Assembly: GCA_003439945.1 (NCBI GenBank)
Contig: QVRM01002238.1
Coordinates: 495,001-559,000, forward strand
Reading direction: 5' to 3'
DNA: 64,000 bases
DNA from: Dermanyssus gallinae
Lineage: Eukaryota; Arthropoda; Arachnida; Mesostigmata; Dermanyssidae
The position numbers were made by a program, and so were the translations under genes. Each line of letters begins with the position of its first letter. The stretch's first letter is position 1. The notes under the pieces were generated by a model that saw only the letters and a program-made list of their open reading frames with translations, was not told the origin of the DNA and did not search any database. This document shows, piece after piece, positions 24,218-36,530 of the stretch.

Positions 24218-24975
24218 CGCATCGCGAAGGCCCAAGTGATGACGACGACGACGATACCTCGCTGACCTCAATTCGCAAGCACGATCCCGACCACTAGGGA
24301 TACTACGGCTATTACTAATAATATGGTTAATGCTGTTGCTGCTTGTGCTCCAGGTGCTACCGTCGTTGCTATTGCCAGTAGCAACAGTAGGACAGCCTTA
24401 AGTCGGCTAGTTTGTGAGCTGTTGACTGGCAAATGACAACTGGTCGATCGCGTCCGTCTACGGCACACCTACTCAGCCAGACGGCAGGGCCTATCGGCAG
24501 CGACTCACGATGCCGAGGCATTATTGACGACGACGACAACAACAACCACAGCAACAACAACAACAACAACAACAACAAAACCAAAAGCAGAACCAACAGC
24601 AGCAGTAGTATGACGATGTCACCGATGGTGATTATGATGCCGGTGAGAGAAACCACCTCGTCGAATAATGTGCGCTTGGCATGCTGCAGAACCGCAAACC
24701 TCAATAATGAAGCTGCGCTGCGAGGAAGAAGTCGAGTCGACCGATCAGCTAAGACAAGAAAAACGGCGAGCCGGCAAGCGGACGGGCGTTAGGGAAAGAC
24801 AAATGAGAGAAATACCGATCGAAGAGCTACGCAAGAAAACGACGTAGATATGGAGAGACAAGGAGAGGGAAAAAGAAAAGAGGAATTTCACGCTAATCAG
24901 GCGTCGCTGGCTTGCGCGGCTAGGTAAACGTTTATATGCATGTACATACATGTCTGCGCATCTATATATATATAT

Positions 24976-25009
<34 letters not shown>

Positions 25010-25270
25010 GCATATAAAGCGGACGGGACGCTTGCTTCCAGCGCCACCACGACCACTACATGGATGGGCGTAAGCAACTAGCAAAGAGTAACCGTGGCTG
25101 TGGCAGCAGAGCTTTAACAGTCGGTGCAGAACGTCAGGCCGAACCGAACGCCAGGCACAGGGAGAGAGAGAACGCTCGGAAGGCGCTCAAAGCAGTCGAC
25201 GTCCTAGGCTTGCGTCACGAAGTCGCTGCAAGCAAATCACTGTAGCTCTATCTTTCCCCCTTCTCTCTCT

Positions 25271-25283
25271 ATATATATTTATG

Positions 25284-25334
<51 letters not shown>
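25271..25334. repeat. (TA)n microsatellite
   Basis: TA array preceded by (CT)n and followed by (CT)n at 25335-25350, a compound microsatellite. Confidence 0.9.
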
Positions 25335-25336
<2 letters not shown>

Positions 25337-26149
25337 ATCTCTCTCTCTTTCGCTCTATGTCAGGTTAGCTGTTGCTTTTGTTGCTGGCATGCTACCTCGC
25401 CTTCATCAACATCGCCTCATCTTCAGACGAAGGCGGCGAGAAAACGCGAGAAAAAGAGTGGTGCGCGCGCGCGTGAGAGAAAGGGAGATGAGAAAGAATC
25501 TATCTAGGCTTCATGCCACTGTTGACTAAGCCGGTATCGCGGCGATGACGACCGCAGCCGGTCATCGTCGCAGTGATGACCCGGCATTGCAGGAACGCTT
25601 GCAGGAGAGCCGACTACATCAACCCGAGTGAGGACGCAGTGGGCTTTGTTGTGTCGCTCTCATCGGCAACGCCTGACTCCTGACTGGCCTTCTCCTTGCA
25701 AGCTGATGCGAGGGGAACTGTCCGTCATAGTCTTAGCCTAGGTGACTATAGTCGAGTGTACGATACAGATAGTCGAACACAGGCATCATACAGGCTAACC
25801 TACGGTATGATTGGGCCTATACACAACATCGCCGCGCCATCGGCGTGATCTTCAGAAGGCACAGCGCACCGTTTAGGCGCATTCTTTCGCCAACGTTTCG
25901 TCTAATTTTACTAATAGTATGCGTCGGTTACTGTGGGTCGCTACAACGTAGGGTCTCCCAACTGAGTCACGACGCAATCCTATCAGGTCAATGTGCTGGC
26001 GCATATATATATTGCTGACCTTAGTTATAGGTGGAGATGTTCGGGTTCAGTCCAGGGTGAGCTGCCAAAGATCAGCAGTGAAAGGGAAAATCTCCGACGT
26101 ATTTCGGACGTTTAGCGATCCCACCATTGTTAACGCCTTGGGATGACTA

Positions 26150-27750
26150 GGTATATTTGGCCGGAATTGATTTTCCGACGGAAGACCGTCCGGGCCTAAT
26201 GCCCTACAGAATCACCCTATGGGCTTTTAGGCCCAAAGGTACGGAATCGAACCAGTGCTACCGCTGCTATAGCTTGGACCATATTAAGACGGACTGCCTC
26301 TGGGCGGCTGTGGCTCCACAAACCATATTCGGACAGACTGGTAAAACCAAACGGTAAAGTGTTGCGTATGTAAATCAAAACATGAAATTAGATACGGCAG
26401 TTGTCCGCCTCGGCTTCGCCCTGTGGAGCAGCTAAAGGGGTTGCCAGTGTCAACGACTCATACAGACAAAGCCTAGCCGAAAGTCCGGCCACGTCAGTCA
26501 AAATCTGCGCACCAGTGATCGACATTCAGGCGTCATCCTTCTTTTTGAGACGGTTTTTCTCTGCTGTTGTTCAAAACGGGGTAAAAGTATCCCTAACGAC
26601 GCCTAGGGCTCAGCTGCCTGTTGCCACTTTGCTCCAAGAGCAAACGCAGATCACCAATAATGTACCTTAAGCCAACAGCATTGCCAAGGCGTTGAAATGC
26701 ATCACGTAAAGGATACTATTAACTCCGATCGATGTCCTAGTCACGCAAATCGGAGTGGCAATTCAAAGAGCACTTTCGACTGTTCTTCCCAGCTTACCAA
26801 TGCAAGTGGCGCCGTCGATGGCCCCTCGCGGCGTCTCTGAATGGTTTTCGGAGACAGCTTGAGCTGGCTTTCCGCTCACCACTCGAGTCGAGCTTGGTGG
26901 AGCAACCTCAGCAGGCTGCTTTACAAACGGCTTCTAGTGTGACGCCGTTGCTCCACGCAGTTCGGCCACCGTCGCCTTTGACTAGTACTAGCTATGGAAT
27001 AACTAGTGTCACTATGGAGTCGTCGTCTCTCGATTCTAATTACGAGCTGACAACTATACATTTGTCAGTGGACAACAACGTCGGTACGGGGCAACACAGC
27101 GGCGCCATTAATCTCGACATGAGCTCTGGTGCCGATCTCGCCTCAACTGCCTTCACGCGCACTACTCAAAACTGGACTTCAAAAATGTCTTTAAATCTCT
27201 GAGGAAAGATGTGATTTTTAATGCCGTTCCCTTCTTGGGGGCAAGAAATCCTACTTTTCCAAATGCGGGGTAGAGAAGCCCCTCGGTGTGAGCCGTACGT
27301 TTTGTTATCCATTTCAGCCTTTCGTGACGAATGCTCCCGGCGCAGGGCCTGCCTCCAGACATCAAGCTATGCATCGATGGAAGCAACGAGCTTTTTGTAG
27401 CTCCCCGCATAATTTTATCCGCAAAGCTCGCCCTCAGCAAGAAGTGAGAACTAATGGATCTCTGGTTTTCCAGGTCGGAATCTCTGGATGCGCATCGCGC
27501 ACAATACTTGAAGCGAAATAGCTTCTCGACGCCAAGGCAAATATATATCCTTCGCTGCATGGATGCGTCAGTCGGTCGCTGGATGTTGTCATAGTCGAAG
27601 CCACTCAGAAGAAATAACCGATAAAATTGGCAAGGCAAGACGCATCTACTAGCGGCTTTCAGTGAATCGAGCTTGATTCCACCAAAAATTGGACAAAGTG
27701 TGGCAACACCTATCTCAAGCAAATTTCAGTTTGCTTGCAAAGTGTTTCAC
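26150..27750 (+). mobile_element. Decayed non-LTR retrotransposon (gag-like CCHC and reverse-transcriptase traces)
   Basis: On the plus strand, 26157-26357 encodes a CCHC zinc knuckle (CYRCYSLDHIKTDC; C-x2-C-x4-H-x4-C) as in retroelement gag/ORF1 proteins. About 0.9 kb further, near 27170-27215, a frame reads LDFKNVFKSLRKDVIFNAV. This is close to the LDF.NAF.SLRRD...AV motif A of LINE-type reverse transcriptases, whose aspartate is catalytic. Frames between and after are broken by stops. The 186-codon minus-strand ORF over the same DNA (27162-27722) is regarded as a shadow. The clade cannot be named by eye. Confidence 0.5.
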
Positions 27751-29095
27751 ACTATGCATAAAACGAGTACTTTACCTACCAACCAGGGCAAGAAGCCGCT
27801 TTGTGTATGTATTGTCAGGCTGTGCGCCGGTGGTGGAGGTGCTTCGGCTTAGGTTGCGTATGCCTGTGACGCAGCCACTTAACCAGTTTTTAAGAGGGTG
27901 GCAAGTGAAGTTACGAAGGCAGACGAAAATAAAAACGCTCAACGTCTTTAAGTCTCCTTGTTTGTGTGTGTAGGACGGGTTCCATCACCTCGTATGTTAC
28001 CGTAGGGAGTTTCTCAACGTCTACAATACTCAGCGTTTATGTCGGCTCTGCTCGCAGTTATGCGCTAAGTATCATTCGGTTGATTGTTCCGCACTGCAAC
28101 GAAGACATTTGCGCATCTCTCGGTAGAACGACAGGACAACATATATTTTATATTTAGTAATAACATGAACCATCTTTTACATACTCGATTTGGGTGAAAT
28201 AAATATAATTGACTAATTTCAAAGGCACTGCAATCCGCTAACGTTTCCTCAGGGAGGAGCCAGTTGGTCTGGCAGCGGACTCTACGGCCAAACTGGATTT
28301 ATTTGGTTTCGTGGTCCTCTGGAAAAGTCTTTGTGTGGGACACGTTGACGCCTTCCTAAAGGAATCGAGCTTTGAGATCAGCAGACGTTGTTGTCAGTTC
28401 AGCAATGCATCGAAAAAGTTTGAAATACCGCGAGTCGAGGGCAACTTTATTAGTAAAGTCAATTGCAATTAAAACATTGGGGAATTAAAGGCGAAACATT
28501 TCTGAAAGAAACTGGGAAAAAACGGTAAGTGATGCATTCATTACAATCGACTCTGCAAATTCTGTTAACTATAACTAGGGAATATTTGACTATTTGTATT
28601 ATACGGTGGTTGAAATCGAGCTCAGCACACACTGGAACATTAAGGTCGCAAATTACACTTGATGTAGATAATATGACATCATCATTACGTAGTCATAATC
28701 TAAATATTCCTGAGTTATGACAACCCATTTGTGTGTAGGTAACAGCACTCTATTTTGCGCAAACTAGCGCCCAACACCGCCTCTCGGCCGGCGACTCGAT
28801 AATTTCGGCAGCTCCACACGGCTGCTGTGTGATCGCGGCTGTTTGTTGTGTAAACGCTTTATGGAACACCAGTTCGAGCACGAAGTGCATTGGAGCGCTT
28901 CCGTTTCGGATTCTACGTCTGTTTGGCAATGAAGCAAAGATTACCCGCCTGAGCCATAATCCTATTGCTGACTCGTTACCTCGCGTAAAATTATGAAGTC
29001 ATTGCATCCGCACCACTGCAACCTCTACTATGATGTTACTAATTTGTAGCATAGCGTAAAAACGCTAAGAATATTCCGCTCCTTAATATAATAAT
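27751..29095. other. Noncoding or unrecognised DNA
   Basis: Only short ORFs are present (27966-28157, 28529-28720), with no recognised motif. Some of the first 200 bp may belong to the retrotransposon relic upstream. No microsatellite array is present, unlike the flanking regions. Confidence 0.4.
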
Positions 29096-29099
29096 AATA

Positions 29100-29205
29100 G
29101 TTCTTGGTTCGAATACCAGATAAATAATTTATCTGGTATTCGAACCAAGAACCTCTCTTTGGTAATCTGGGGTCCTAACGCTCAGCCAAATCGGCAATAG
29201 TTTGC
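29100..29205 (-). repeat. tRNA-like element with inverted T-arm copy
   Basis: Read on the minus strand, about 29205 to 29127 resembles a tRNA gene. An A-box-like TTTGGCTGAGCGTTAGG is followed by an anticodon-arm-like stretch and a T-arm with B box GGTTCGAATACC. The acceptor ends do not pair, so it is a tRNA pseudogene or SINE head rather than a working tRNA. Its last 25 bases are repeated as a perfect inverted copy after three bases (29101-29125 and 29129-29153), making a long hairpin. Confidence 0.55.
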
Positions 29206-30342
29206 GGTGACTGACGATATGCAATACGCAGCCCAACTAGATCCGGTTTTGGGAGTTGTATAAAATTAAAATTCCAAGCGCTGGTTTCTACTCGAGACAC
29301 ACACACACACTCACTGAAATATCTGGCTTTCACGTGTGTGGTTAACACAGGCAGAGCTGCTGCGGGTGCGGCAGTATTGCTGCAAGTCGTAAGGGCAGCC
29401 AAGCGGCGTATTGTGCTTTAGCTTCTCTAAAAGCTGTGTTCAGTTCTCGCGGTACAACTTTGCTTTAGAAACGTCGCCTTATCACCGGACTGACCACAGA
29501 TCGCCCGATATCACACTCGAAACACGACCGCACTGCAGTTGCTATCAGCTGCTGCTGCTGCTATCACATTCGCTTAGAGTTTTCTGTACACTGTAATGAT
29601 GCACTCTGACGAAAAAGTGGCATCTCGCACCATTCGACGAAAACGATGGTGAGATCACTCACGTTAATCTATAACATTACACACGTTCTAGCTGGTGCCA
29701 TATTACACCAGCCATATCAACTTCTTGAAACTTTGAAAACTCTTATGCATGTTGGAATGCAATGTTATTGCGAAATAAACAAGACGTAATAACGAAAAAA
29801 AAATCAACTCTTATGCGGATTATCAGGTTTACTTTGTAACAAACAAGATGTGATAATAAACAAAAAAGCTTAAGGTAAAATAGTTTAGCCAACAATAGAG
29901 TGCAATTCAAGCCTCTGCTGTGCAAAGTTATATTAGCGAAAATATTCTGAAGAACTCTCTACACGTTTAGTAAACAATTGGATGTGACGACATAGATCTC
30001 GAAATAAGCCGATTGTAAAAAAAGCACCTACACGTATCTAGTTAAAAGTTTGCTAGCGCCGAGGAGCTAGAACCAAGATAGTCAATAGCTAGATATCTTG
30101 GAGAGCTGTAGCACATATTTGCATAAACCAAATATTGGTTAATAAACAATGCATTCATTTATAGACATTTAAAATTAAGTTTATAGAGTTTGTCACGGCT
30201 TGACTTGAGTTGATTGACTTACGGTTTCACCTAAACCTGGACATACGCTGACAACGAGACACACCCACACACAATGCTCGCTTCGGATGTATAAGTCGCC
30301 AAGCCTTGGAAAATACTCACGCCGCCCATATCTATCTATCTA

Positions 30343-30380
<38 letters not shown>

Positions 30381-30553
30381 GGTATACTACCGAATGAGTC
30401 ATTAGTACTGCCATTTGTATAAGTCGTCAAACCTTAGGAAATTTTTACATCGTTTTATTGCCATCCGTTAAATATTAGAGTGCATATATGTGCGAGTTTT
30501 CAAACTTAGAAAGTACTCGCATTACTGTGTTGCCGCTCGTTGGATGTTAAAGC

Positions 30554-30636
<83 letters not shown>

Positions 30637-33225
30637 AATATATATATATATGCGCAAGTATAATATCCGAGTGCGTCATGGGTAATGACAACGGCGCTTG
30701 GAGCAGCAGCGGCAGCATCGGAGATGACGGCTCTGTCCGCCGGTTTGTGGGCTCACCGAGTCGACAACGTTGGCTGGCTAAATCTCAACGGGGCTGCACT
30801 GATAGACGAACTGCTTGCTGTCGGCGCTACGGCAGCAAGGCGTTTTCACCATCTCATTCCTTTTCCCGGCTGCTGCTGCTGCTGCTGCCGCCGTCGTCGT
30901 CGTCGCCGTAGTTGTCGATGATACCACGGCTAGTGTTCCCTCTCCGTAGTCTACGCTTCCTGCTGAATCGCAAATGAAGCAGCCGCAAAGAGGCCGCTGA
31001 AAGACGCCGCTGAACGGCACGGTAACAGTAAGAGCAGTAGACTGATGCGATGATGACGCTGATGACGACCACAACAATAACAACAGCAACAAGAACAACA
31101 ACAACAACGACGACGACGACGACGACGACAAATCGAATTGGATCGATACAAAACCGATAGCTGTTCTAGGATGTGCAGCAGGTTACGCTGGATCGCAAGT
31201 GAACAGTGTTGAAAGATCTACAAAGATCAAAAAGTATAGCAGAATGAGTGAACGAGACAACAAAGATTAGCAGCGGTCAACAATTTTCCTGCGAAGCGTC
31301 TGCCTTCGTTTACATAAATAGGTGCACTTGTTTCAGCAAATACTTTGTTGTCGGCAACCTCTTTACAAGTGTTTACTCAGAAAGGAGCTTCTGCAAAAAT
31401 CTGCTAAACATGTTTACTATTAATTAAAATTACATTGCACCTGTTTATTGAGTCCCATAAACGGTATTCGTTTTCGCTAATATGAAATGAGATGTAGCAC
31501 ATGTTGTATATGTATTCATCCAGGAAATATCAACAAGCCAACACCCAATAGTTGGCTGACGTAAACTGACAAGTCTCATGATGATATTTGGAGCAAAATG
31601 TACAGCGATTCTTATCGCAAGGGTTAGTCCGGTGCTACCCGCTCTGTGATGGAATGCGTGAACGGAGCAGTGGGTGGGAGCGTGGCTCTGGCGTCAAAGA
31701 GCGGTTCTATCCATGCATTGTCCAACATGTCCGGCGTCTTGCAAACGCTTACGGTACTGCTCATATCTTCTGCTTAAAACTCTTACGGAATTTTCGAAGT
31801 AACGGCGTAAGTCGAAGTTCAACGGGCCTTGCGAGATGTTTGATAAACGGCGTCGTCCTCCACAGACTATAAGCTACCCTGTTCTGTGCACTTCTGACGA
31901 GGCGAAAAACTTACTTTTTTTGCGGTGCCGGGGATTGCGATAATGGCGACAATGCTAATATTAACTCTCGGAGATATGTGAGCGGAGAACGATGTTAGTT
32001 TGAGACCCGCGACAAAATCTACAAGATCCCTAGACACGCGAATTGCTCGCTCAAAAATTAAGAATAGACGTTGAGAATAGACGTCAAACCATATCGCTGA
32101 GAGCCAGCGGCCACGCAGCCACAAATAGTGGAGAACCCTAGGTGTCTTAACATTATGAGCAACCTACTTAAAAAATGTTTTTAATTCTAGGTATATTACT
32201 ATGGCTAGCCCTCGGTGCATTGAAGACATACCCGACGGCCACTAAAAGTCCGCAGAGGACAAAAACCTGTCTCTAGATCTATAAACACTTGGCCACGAAG
32301 TCATCCGCTTCCATCATGGGCGAAAAGTGTGCCTAACACCCCAGTGGGTAGTGTACCCGCTACCCCAGGGTGACGATGCCGCATTAAACCCTCTTAGTAA
32401 TCTAATTGTCGTTGACAAATCATGTTTATACTGTTACGGCAAAATATAGTAGCAGCTATTTCGGGTGCGGTATCTTTGGGCTTTTGAGTTTGTTGAGTAA
32501 ACTGCCGTCTCCGCTTTCTCGTCTCCTGCCCATGTCCCACTATTCGCTTCTTTGCTAAAGTTTCGTTTGGCCGTGGTAACAAGCATCACTTCCAAGTTTT
32601 CCACTGCTAGCACTAGAAAATTGTGTGTGCTACTTCCTTTGAGCTTTACGTGCATACCTTTTTCTATTAAACAGTGCGTTTTTTGTTAACATTATAGTTT
32701 TTTTCCTACGATAAACATGACTTAATTATTTCGTAGAGCTAATGCCCGTGTATGATGCTTCACAGAAACATTTCTCGACTCGCTGCAACTAGGTAAGAGT
32801 TTTGTCACAACGCTTTCTGCCAACGAACTAAAATGATGCAGCTAATATCACAATTAATGTGGCGTTCTATTATGGGCTGGAATATTCTACCGTCTCCAAT
32901 TTGGTAGGGTTTTCAACACTTTTGCAGGGTCCTATCCACCAAGTTGCCATGTTGATAATTAATTAATTGTCATGATGTAAACAGATTTTTATTTGCGAGA
33001 ACCATAGATTATCTACTATCTATCATCTGCGTTGTATCAAATGTGTTATATATAAGACATTTATACGTGGTAATATATATATATATATATATATACTAAG
33101 TGGGTCAAATGTTCGTAGTATCACCTGTCTACAATTTCAAAATCTCATGTCGACTACTCTTCGGAAGTAAGAATTCTAAGTGTTATGTGGATCGGTTTCG
33201 AATTGCCTTTGTAGCAGTTCGCGCA
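29206..33225. other. Intergenic DNA, no supported gene
   Basis: Holds a (CTAT)n(TA)n tract at 30331-30375, a (TA)n array at 30558-30652, (CAA/CGA)n near 31075-31130 and a (TA)n tract at 33071-33095. ORFs at 31588-31872 (+), 31867-32124 (-) and 32394-32655 (-) have no recognised domain. They may be pieces of unidentified transposable elements. Confidence 0.4.
30558..30652. repeat. (TA)n microsatellite
   Basis: An array of about 95 bp with two AAATA interruptions, flanked by unique sequence. Confidence 0.95.
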
Positions 33226-33229
33226 ACTG

Positions 33230-34085
33230 CAACATGTTAGACCTTTCAGTGACAATGGAGTAGATCGAGTATCGCGTTGAGATTAAGCATTTTTGAACGT
33301 ATTACTGCAACGGAAATTAAAGCCAAATTAGATGCAGTTAACGGAACGAATGCACCGGCGTACAGTACCATTACCAAACGGGTTGCCTCATAGAAAAGAG
33401 TCAGTATGGGCACCTAGGATGTACCACACTTCTGAACGGACAAAACCGGCTTCGAATGAAAAAACTGTACAGAAAGTCTATTAGCTCTTGATGGCTTACC
33501 GCCAACCAAAGATAGGCATCAATTATAATGCAATATATTAAATATTGCATCAGCATTTATTGCATTCTTTATTTGAAACAATTAATTCTATGTGGCAACC
33601 AGATGAGCTAGTAATTGCGCAAAAACTGACAGGTGTCCAAATTTCGGAGAGATATTTGGAACTTCTGAAACAAAATCCGCAGGATTTTGTTCTAAACGCC
33701 GACGAAATCTGGATCTATCACTTTACTCCACAACAGAAAGATGCTATCATGGAGTGGACCGCACGACAAAAGACCTCCCACCAGAGTCACGAAGCAATAA
33801 CTGGAGAGTACTATTAAACTTGTCCTTTTGTGGGCACATACCGCCGATAGACACTGTTAACCATGTGTGTTTCAGCCAAACTCAAATCTCTCCGTTATCA
33901 GATACCAGAGCAGCATTGCTGGGACATGCGCCGTGGACAACATTTTGGGTCTGAACATTTTGCTCGTGGTATGAAAGCTGTTGAGGATCGTTGCACTAGA
34001 TGTGTTGAGCTTCGGAAGACTATCCTGGACAATAAAATATACGGGTCCGTTTATTGCTATTGTTTCACGCTACAAAAATTTTGAT
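33230..34085 (+). pseudogene. mariner transposase relic 1
   Basis: Broken plus-strand frames follow the mariner order. The N-terminal helix-turn-helix part reads ATEIKAKLDAV...NAPAYSTITKRV near 33308-33390. Then the frame 33545-33817 gives AQKLTGVQISERYLELLKQN and NADEIWIYHFTPQQK, matching the family's CxELLE.NPEDF...DETWIHHYTPE with the first catalytic aspartate kept. Finally FARGMKAVEDRCTRCVELRK near 33955-34020 matches the C-terminal end. The central part, with the second aspartate and the YSPDLAP motif, is missing, so there is an internal deletion besides stops and frameshifts. Terminal inverted repeats were not identified. Confidence 0.75.
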
Positions 34086-34144
34086 CTGTATAATATATAT
34101 AAATATATGTCCTTCATAGCGGTGTTTCATAATGACAAGGGCGG

Positions 34145-35065
34145 ATCAAAAAAGTGTTTTTGTTCCCTTCAAAATTGCTTGCGCCCGCTGCAATTCACTT
34201 GCGCCACTTCCTTTCCAGCTCTTTAAAAAAATTTTAACGCAGTTTTTCGAATGAGGTGAGTTGCTTCTGCGAGTTTGTTTTTCTTCTCTATGATTTTGAA
34301 ACGTTGTCTTTTTAATTTTGTTTACGTGGGAACAGGAAATAGTTGCACGGAGCCAGGTTCGGCGAATAGGGAGGTCACGTAGCCGGTGCGTTGTTGTGAT
34401 GAAAGATCCAATAATTTTGCGCCCAGGCGACAAAGAATCATGGAAGATGAATTCTTAATCATCGAGGAAGAAGTCAAAGGAACTTTGATGTTCGATCTAT
34501 TCTTTCTATTTGCAAGATATATTAAGTAATGCCTTCAATCGACTCTCTCCTTGAAAGCACTTTTATACATGAGCTTTGGTTTCAATGTCGTAACCTCTTC
34601 TTCTCTAAGCACCCTCTGAAGCAATTTAGGGTTGTTACTACCGCTTCAAGGTTCAATTCGGACAATTCCCGACGAGCGTAGATTTACTGGAATTGCAACA
34701 GTTTTAGAATGAACTTCGCTGCCAGTTCTCTGACACATAAAATATCTCTAATTCATTGAGTATTTTTCTGATAGTAATGCAGCATCGGCAATTGTTGAGT
34801 ACGATATCACATTTTTTTTCAATTTTTATTCTGTTTTTGATGTCGAAGTTCCTCTAAACTGGAGTAATTTCTGGTACCCTCACGCCCGTCACTAAATTTG
34901 CGGTTTCACGTACGCACATTGTTTCAAGACACTGATCACCATGAGCAGTACGTAATATTTTCACCACTTTAGAACTTTGACACAGAACTTATTGCAGATT
35001 CATTGCTCCTTTTTCAGCTCATTAAAAATCCCCAATCTTCTTTTCATTACTTCTTTGGACCAAAC
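34145..35065 (-). pseudogene. mariner-like transposase relic 2
   Basis: Minus-strand frames hold a helix-turn-helix-like SSKVVKILRTAHGDQCLE near 34970. At about 34330-34370 is a clear PYSPNLAPCNYFLFPRKQN, the family signature before the last catalytic aspartate. Then come ELERKWRK and SNFEGNKN near 34150-34210, matching the KRW..CI...G.YFEG C-terminal end. Stops and frameshifts occur throughout. It is head-to-head in opposite orientation to relic 1 and belongs to a different subfamily, as judged from the FPRKQN wording. Confidence 0.65.
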
Positions 35066-35130
35066 TCAAGTAATACAACGGAAAGACTTTAATGCTTCGG
35101 TCTGTTGACAAAATTCAAAACTAGACCTTC

Positions 35131-35155
35131 ATATATATATATATATATATATATA
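35131..35155. repeat. (TA)n microsatellite between transposase relics
   Basis: 25 bp of pure AT/TA repeats just upstream of relic 2. TA is also the mariner/Tc1 target site. Confidence 0.9.
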
Positions 35156-35729
35156 CCAGCATCTTCTATGGTCGGTAGCAGCGCATCAGAAGCTAACTAT
35201 GCAGCCCACCTTGTGAAGGCCAGTAAGCTAAGAAAATAAGCATCAATCAAGTACCCCACGAATTCTGCCTTCTTGCGTTTGAGACCTCGGGTGCTCCTGG
35301 TGTTCGGACCAAGCAGTTGATCTGAAAAGTCGGCACTTTGTTAAATCTGTCAACCGGTGATAGCAGATCGTCGTCCTTTTTTAAACAACGTCTGGGCCTT
35401 GACATACAACGTGGAAACGGGACCTCCATTCGGGACACACTTCTGAAATGGTGTAAGATACGGAAAACAAATTGTCTACATACAAACACAGTCTATATAT
35501 AAATGTACATCGCTTACTTAGCTTTTGTTGTACCTTCGGACATAACAGTCCAAGGGCATGGCGTGCATAATGTTTTAAATACCACTGAGTTCAACTTGTG
35601 TGATTCTGTGGCTAGTTCTGCATTTAATATATAACAAACATATTTTGGATTTTAGTAATTTTAACGTAACATAATCAGTTTCTTCAAAGTCTATTCCCTC
35701 AGAAAAAGTTAATCCGATTCTCTACAAGC

Positions 35730-36530
35730 GGTACTATTGTGGTATTATATACGTAAATCTCAACGAAGTGCCCACATCAGTAGGTTGACATCTCTCCACG
35801 GGATGATTAGTTTCGAAAACTCTACGGGGAATGCGAGAATTTACTGCAAATCTCGAGCTCGGTACGGTCAAGGTTGTCGGGTTCGACCATGGCCATGCAA
35901 CTTGCATGTAAATGCAAACATTGGCGTTAAGAATCCCCCAGAGGAAATACCAAAGCGGGTTCAAATCTGGCGTGTACGGTGGTCATTATTCAGATGTAAT
36001 AAACCCTGATGTGTTAACCCCTGAGGCAGGTCTTTGATTGGCCTTTTAATACGGCGCCAGCTCCTGCTGAAACGTAAGCCGTCGGTCTTTGAGGTGCTCT
36101 CTGGTCTACGGCATCAGGTGATCTTTAAAAATTAGTTGGCGATACCTCACCCCGTCAATTCGGACTCTATGAATAATAATAAAGAACGGCGTGCGCCCGT
36201 TATTGGTTATCACGGTCCACGTTGTTACTGAGACTGGTGCTTGCATGCTAGTCACTTAAAATTGCTGTCGTTGTATCCTTTTCGCTACCATGCCCGATTG
36301 CTTTGCTTGTTTACAATAGTGAACACGTTCGCATTAGAGAAGACGATGGTTGGCAGCTCGCCGTGGCGTGTTTGTATAGCCTTGCCTTGGATTTCCCTTC
36401 AGCCGGACTTGTACTTTTCTGATATTTTCTCGGCTTAGTGCAGTAGGTTTTGGTCTGCCGTTATACGAACAGTTCTCGAGCCTCTGTCCTTGCATCGTTT
36501 AGTATACTAGTGCCTATCACAAACCGCTGG
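35730..36530 (-). pseudogene. Tc1/IS630-like transposase relic 3, interrupted by a host exon copy
   Basis: Minus-strand frames read a linker GRPKPTALSRENIRKVQVRL near 36450, followed by KGNPRQ. Then come IVFSNANVFTIV near 36330 (the catalytic SDE is mutated to SNA), FQQELAP near 36060 (normally FQQDGAPAH), and PYTPDLNPLWYFLWGILNAN near 35945, close to the consensus YSPDLNPLDYFLWG. The C-terminal ERCQPTDVGTSLRF near 35790 parallels the RC...GG.HFE end. Between the last two lies a 46-bp segment (35850-35895) that matches an exon of the neighbouring MADF gene. Inactive: both catalytic positions are changed. Confidence 0.7.

Larger units (their letters stand above)
21462..26149. other. Intergenic or 5' intronic repeat-rich DNA
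   Basis: No supported exon. Content includes (TA)n at 21673-21703, 24963-25009 and 25271-25334, (CAA)n runs near 22225-22290, 22520-22680 and 24535-24605, and (CT)n near 22945-22967. It also has CAA/CGA-type triplets at 23430-23510 and a 12-bp inverted repeat at 24189-24217. First exons of the minus-strand TACC-like gene may be hidden here. Confidence 0.5.

Noticed and set aside
27162..27722. 186-codon minus-strand ORF
   Set aside because: No recognised domain; the plus strand carries a reverse-transcriptase-like motif at the same place, so this is more likely a shadow.
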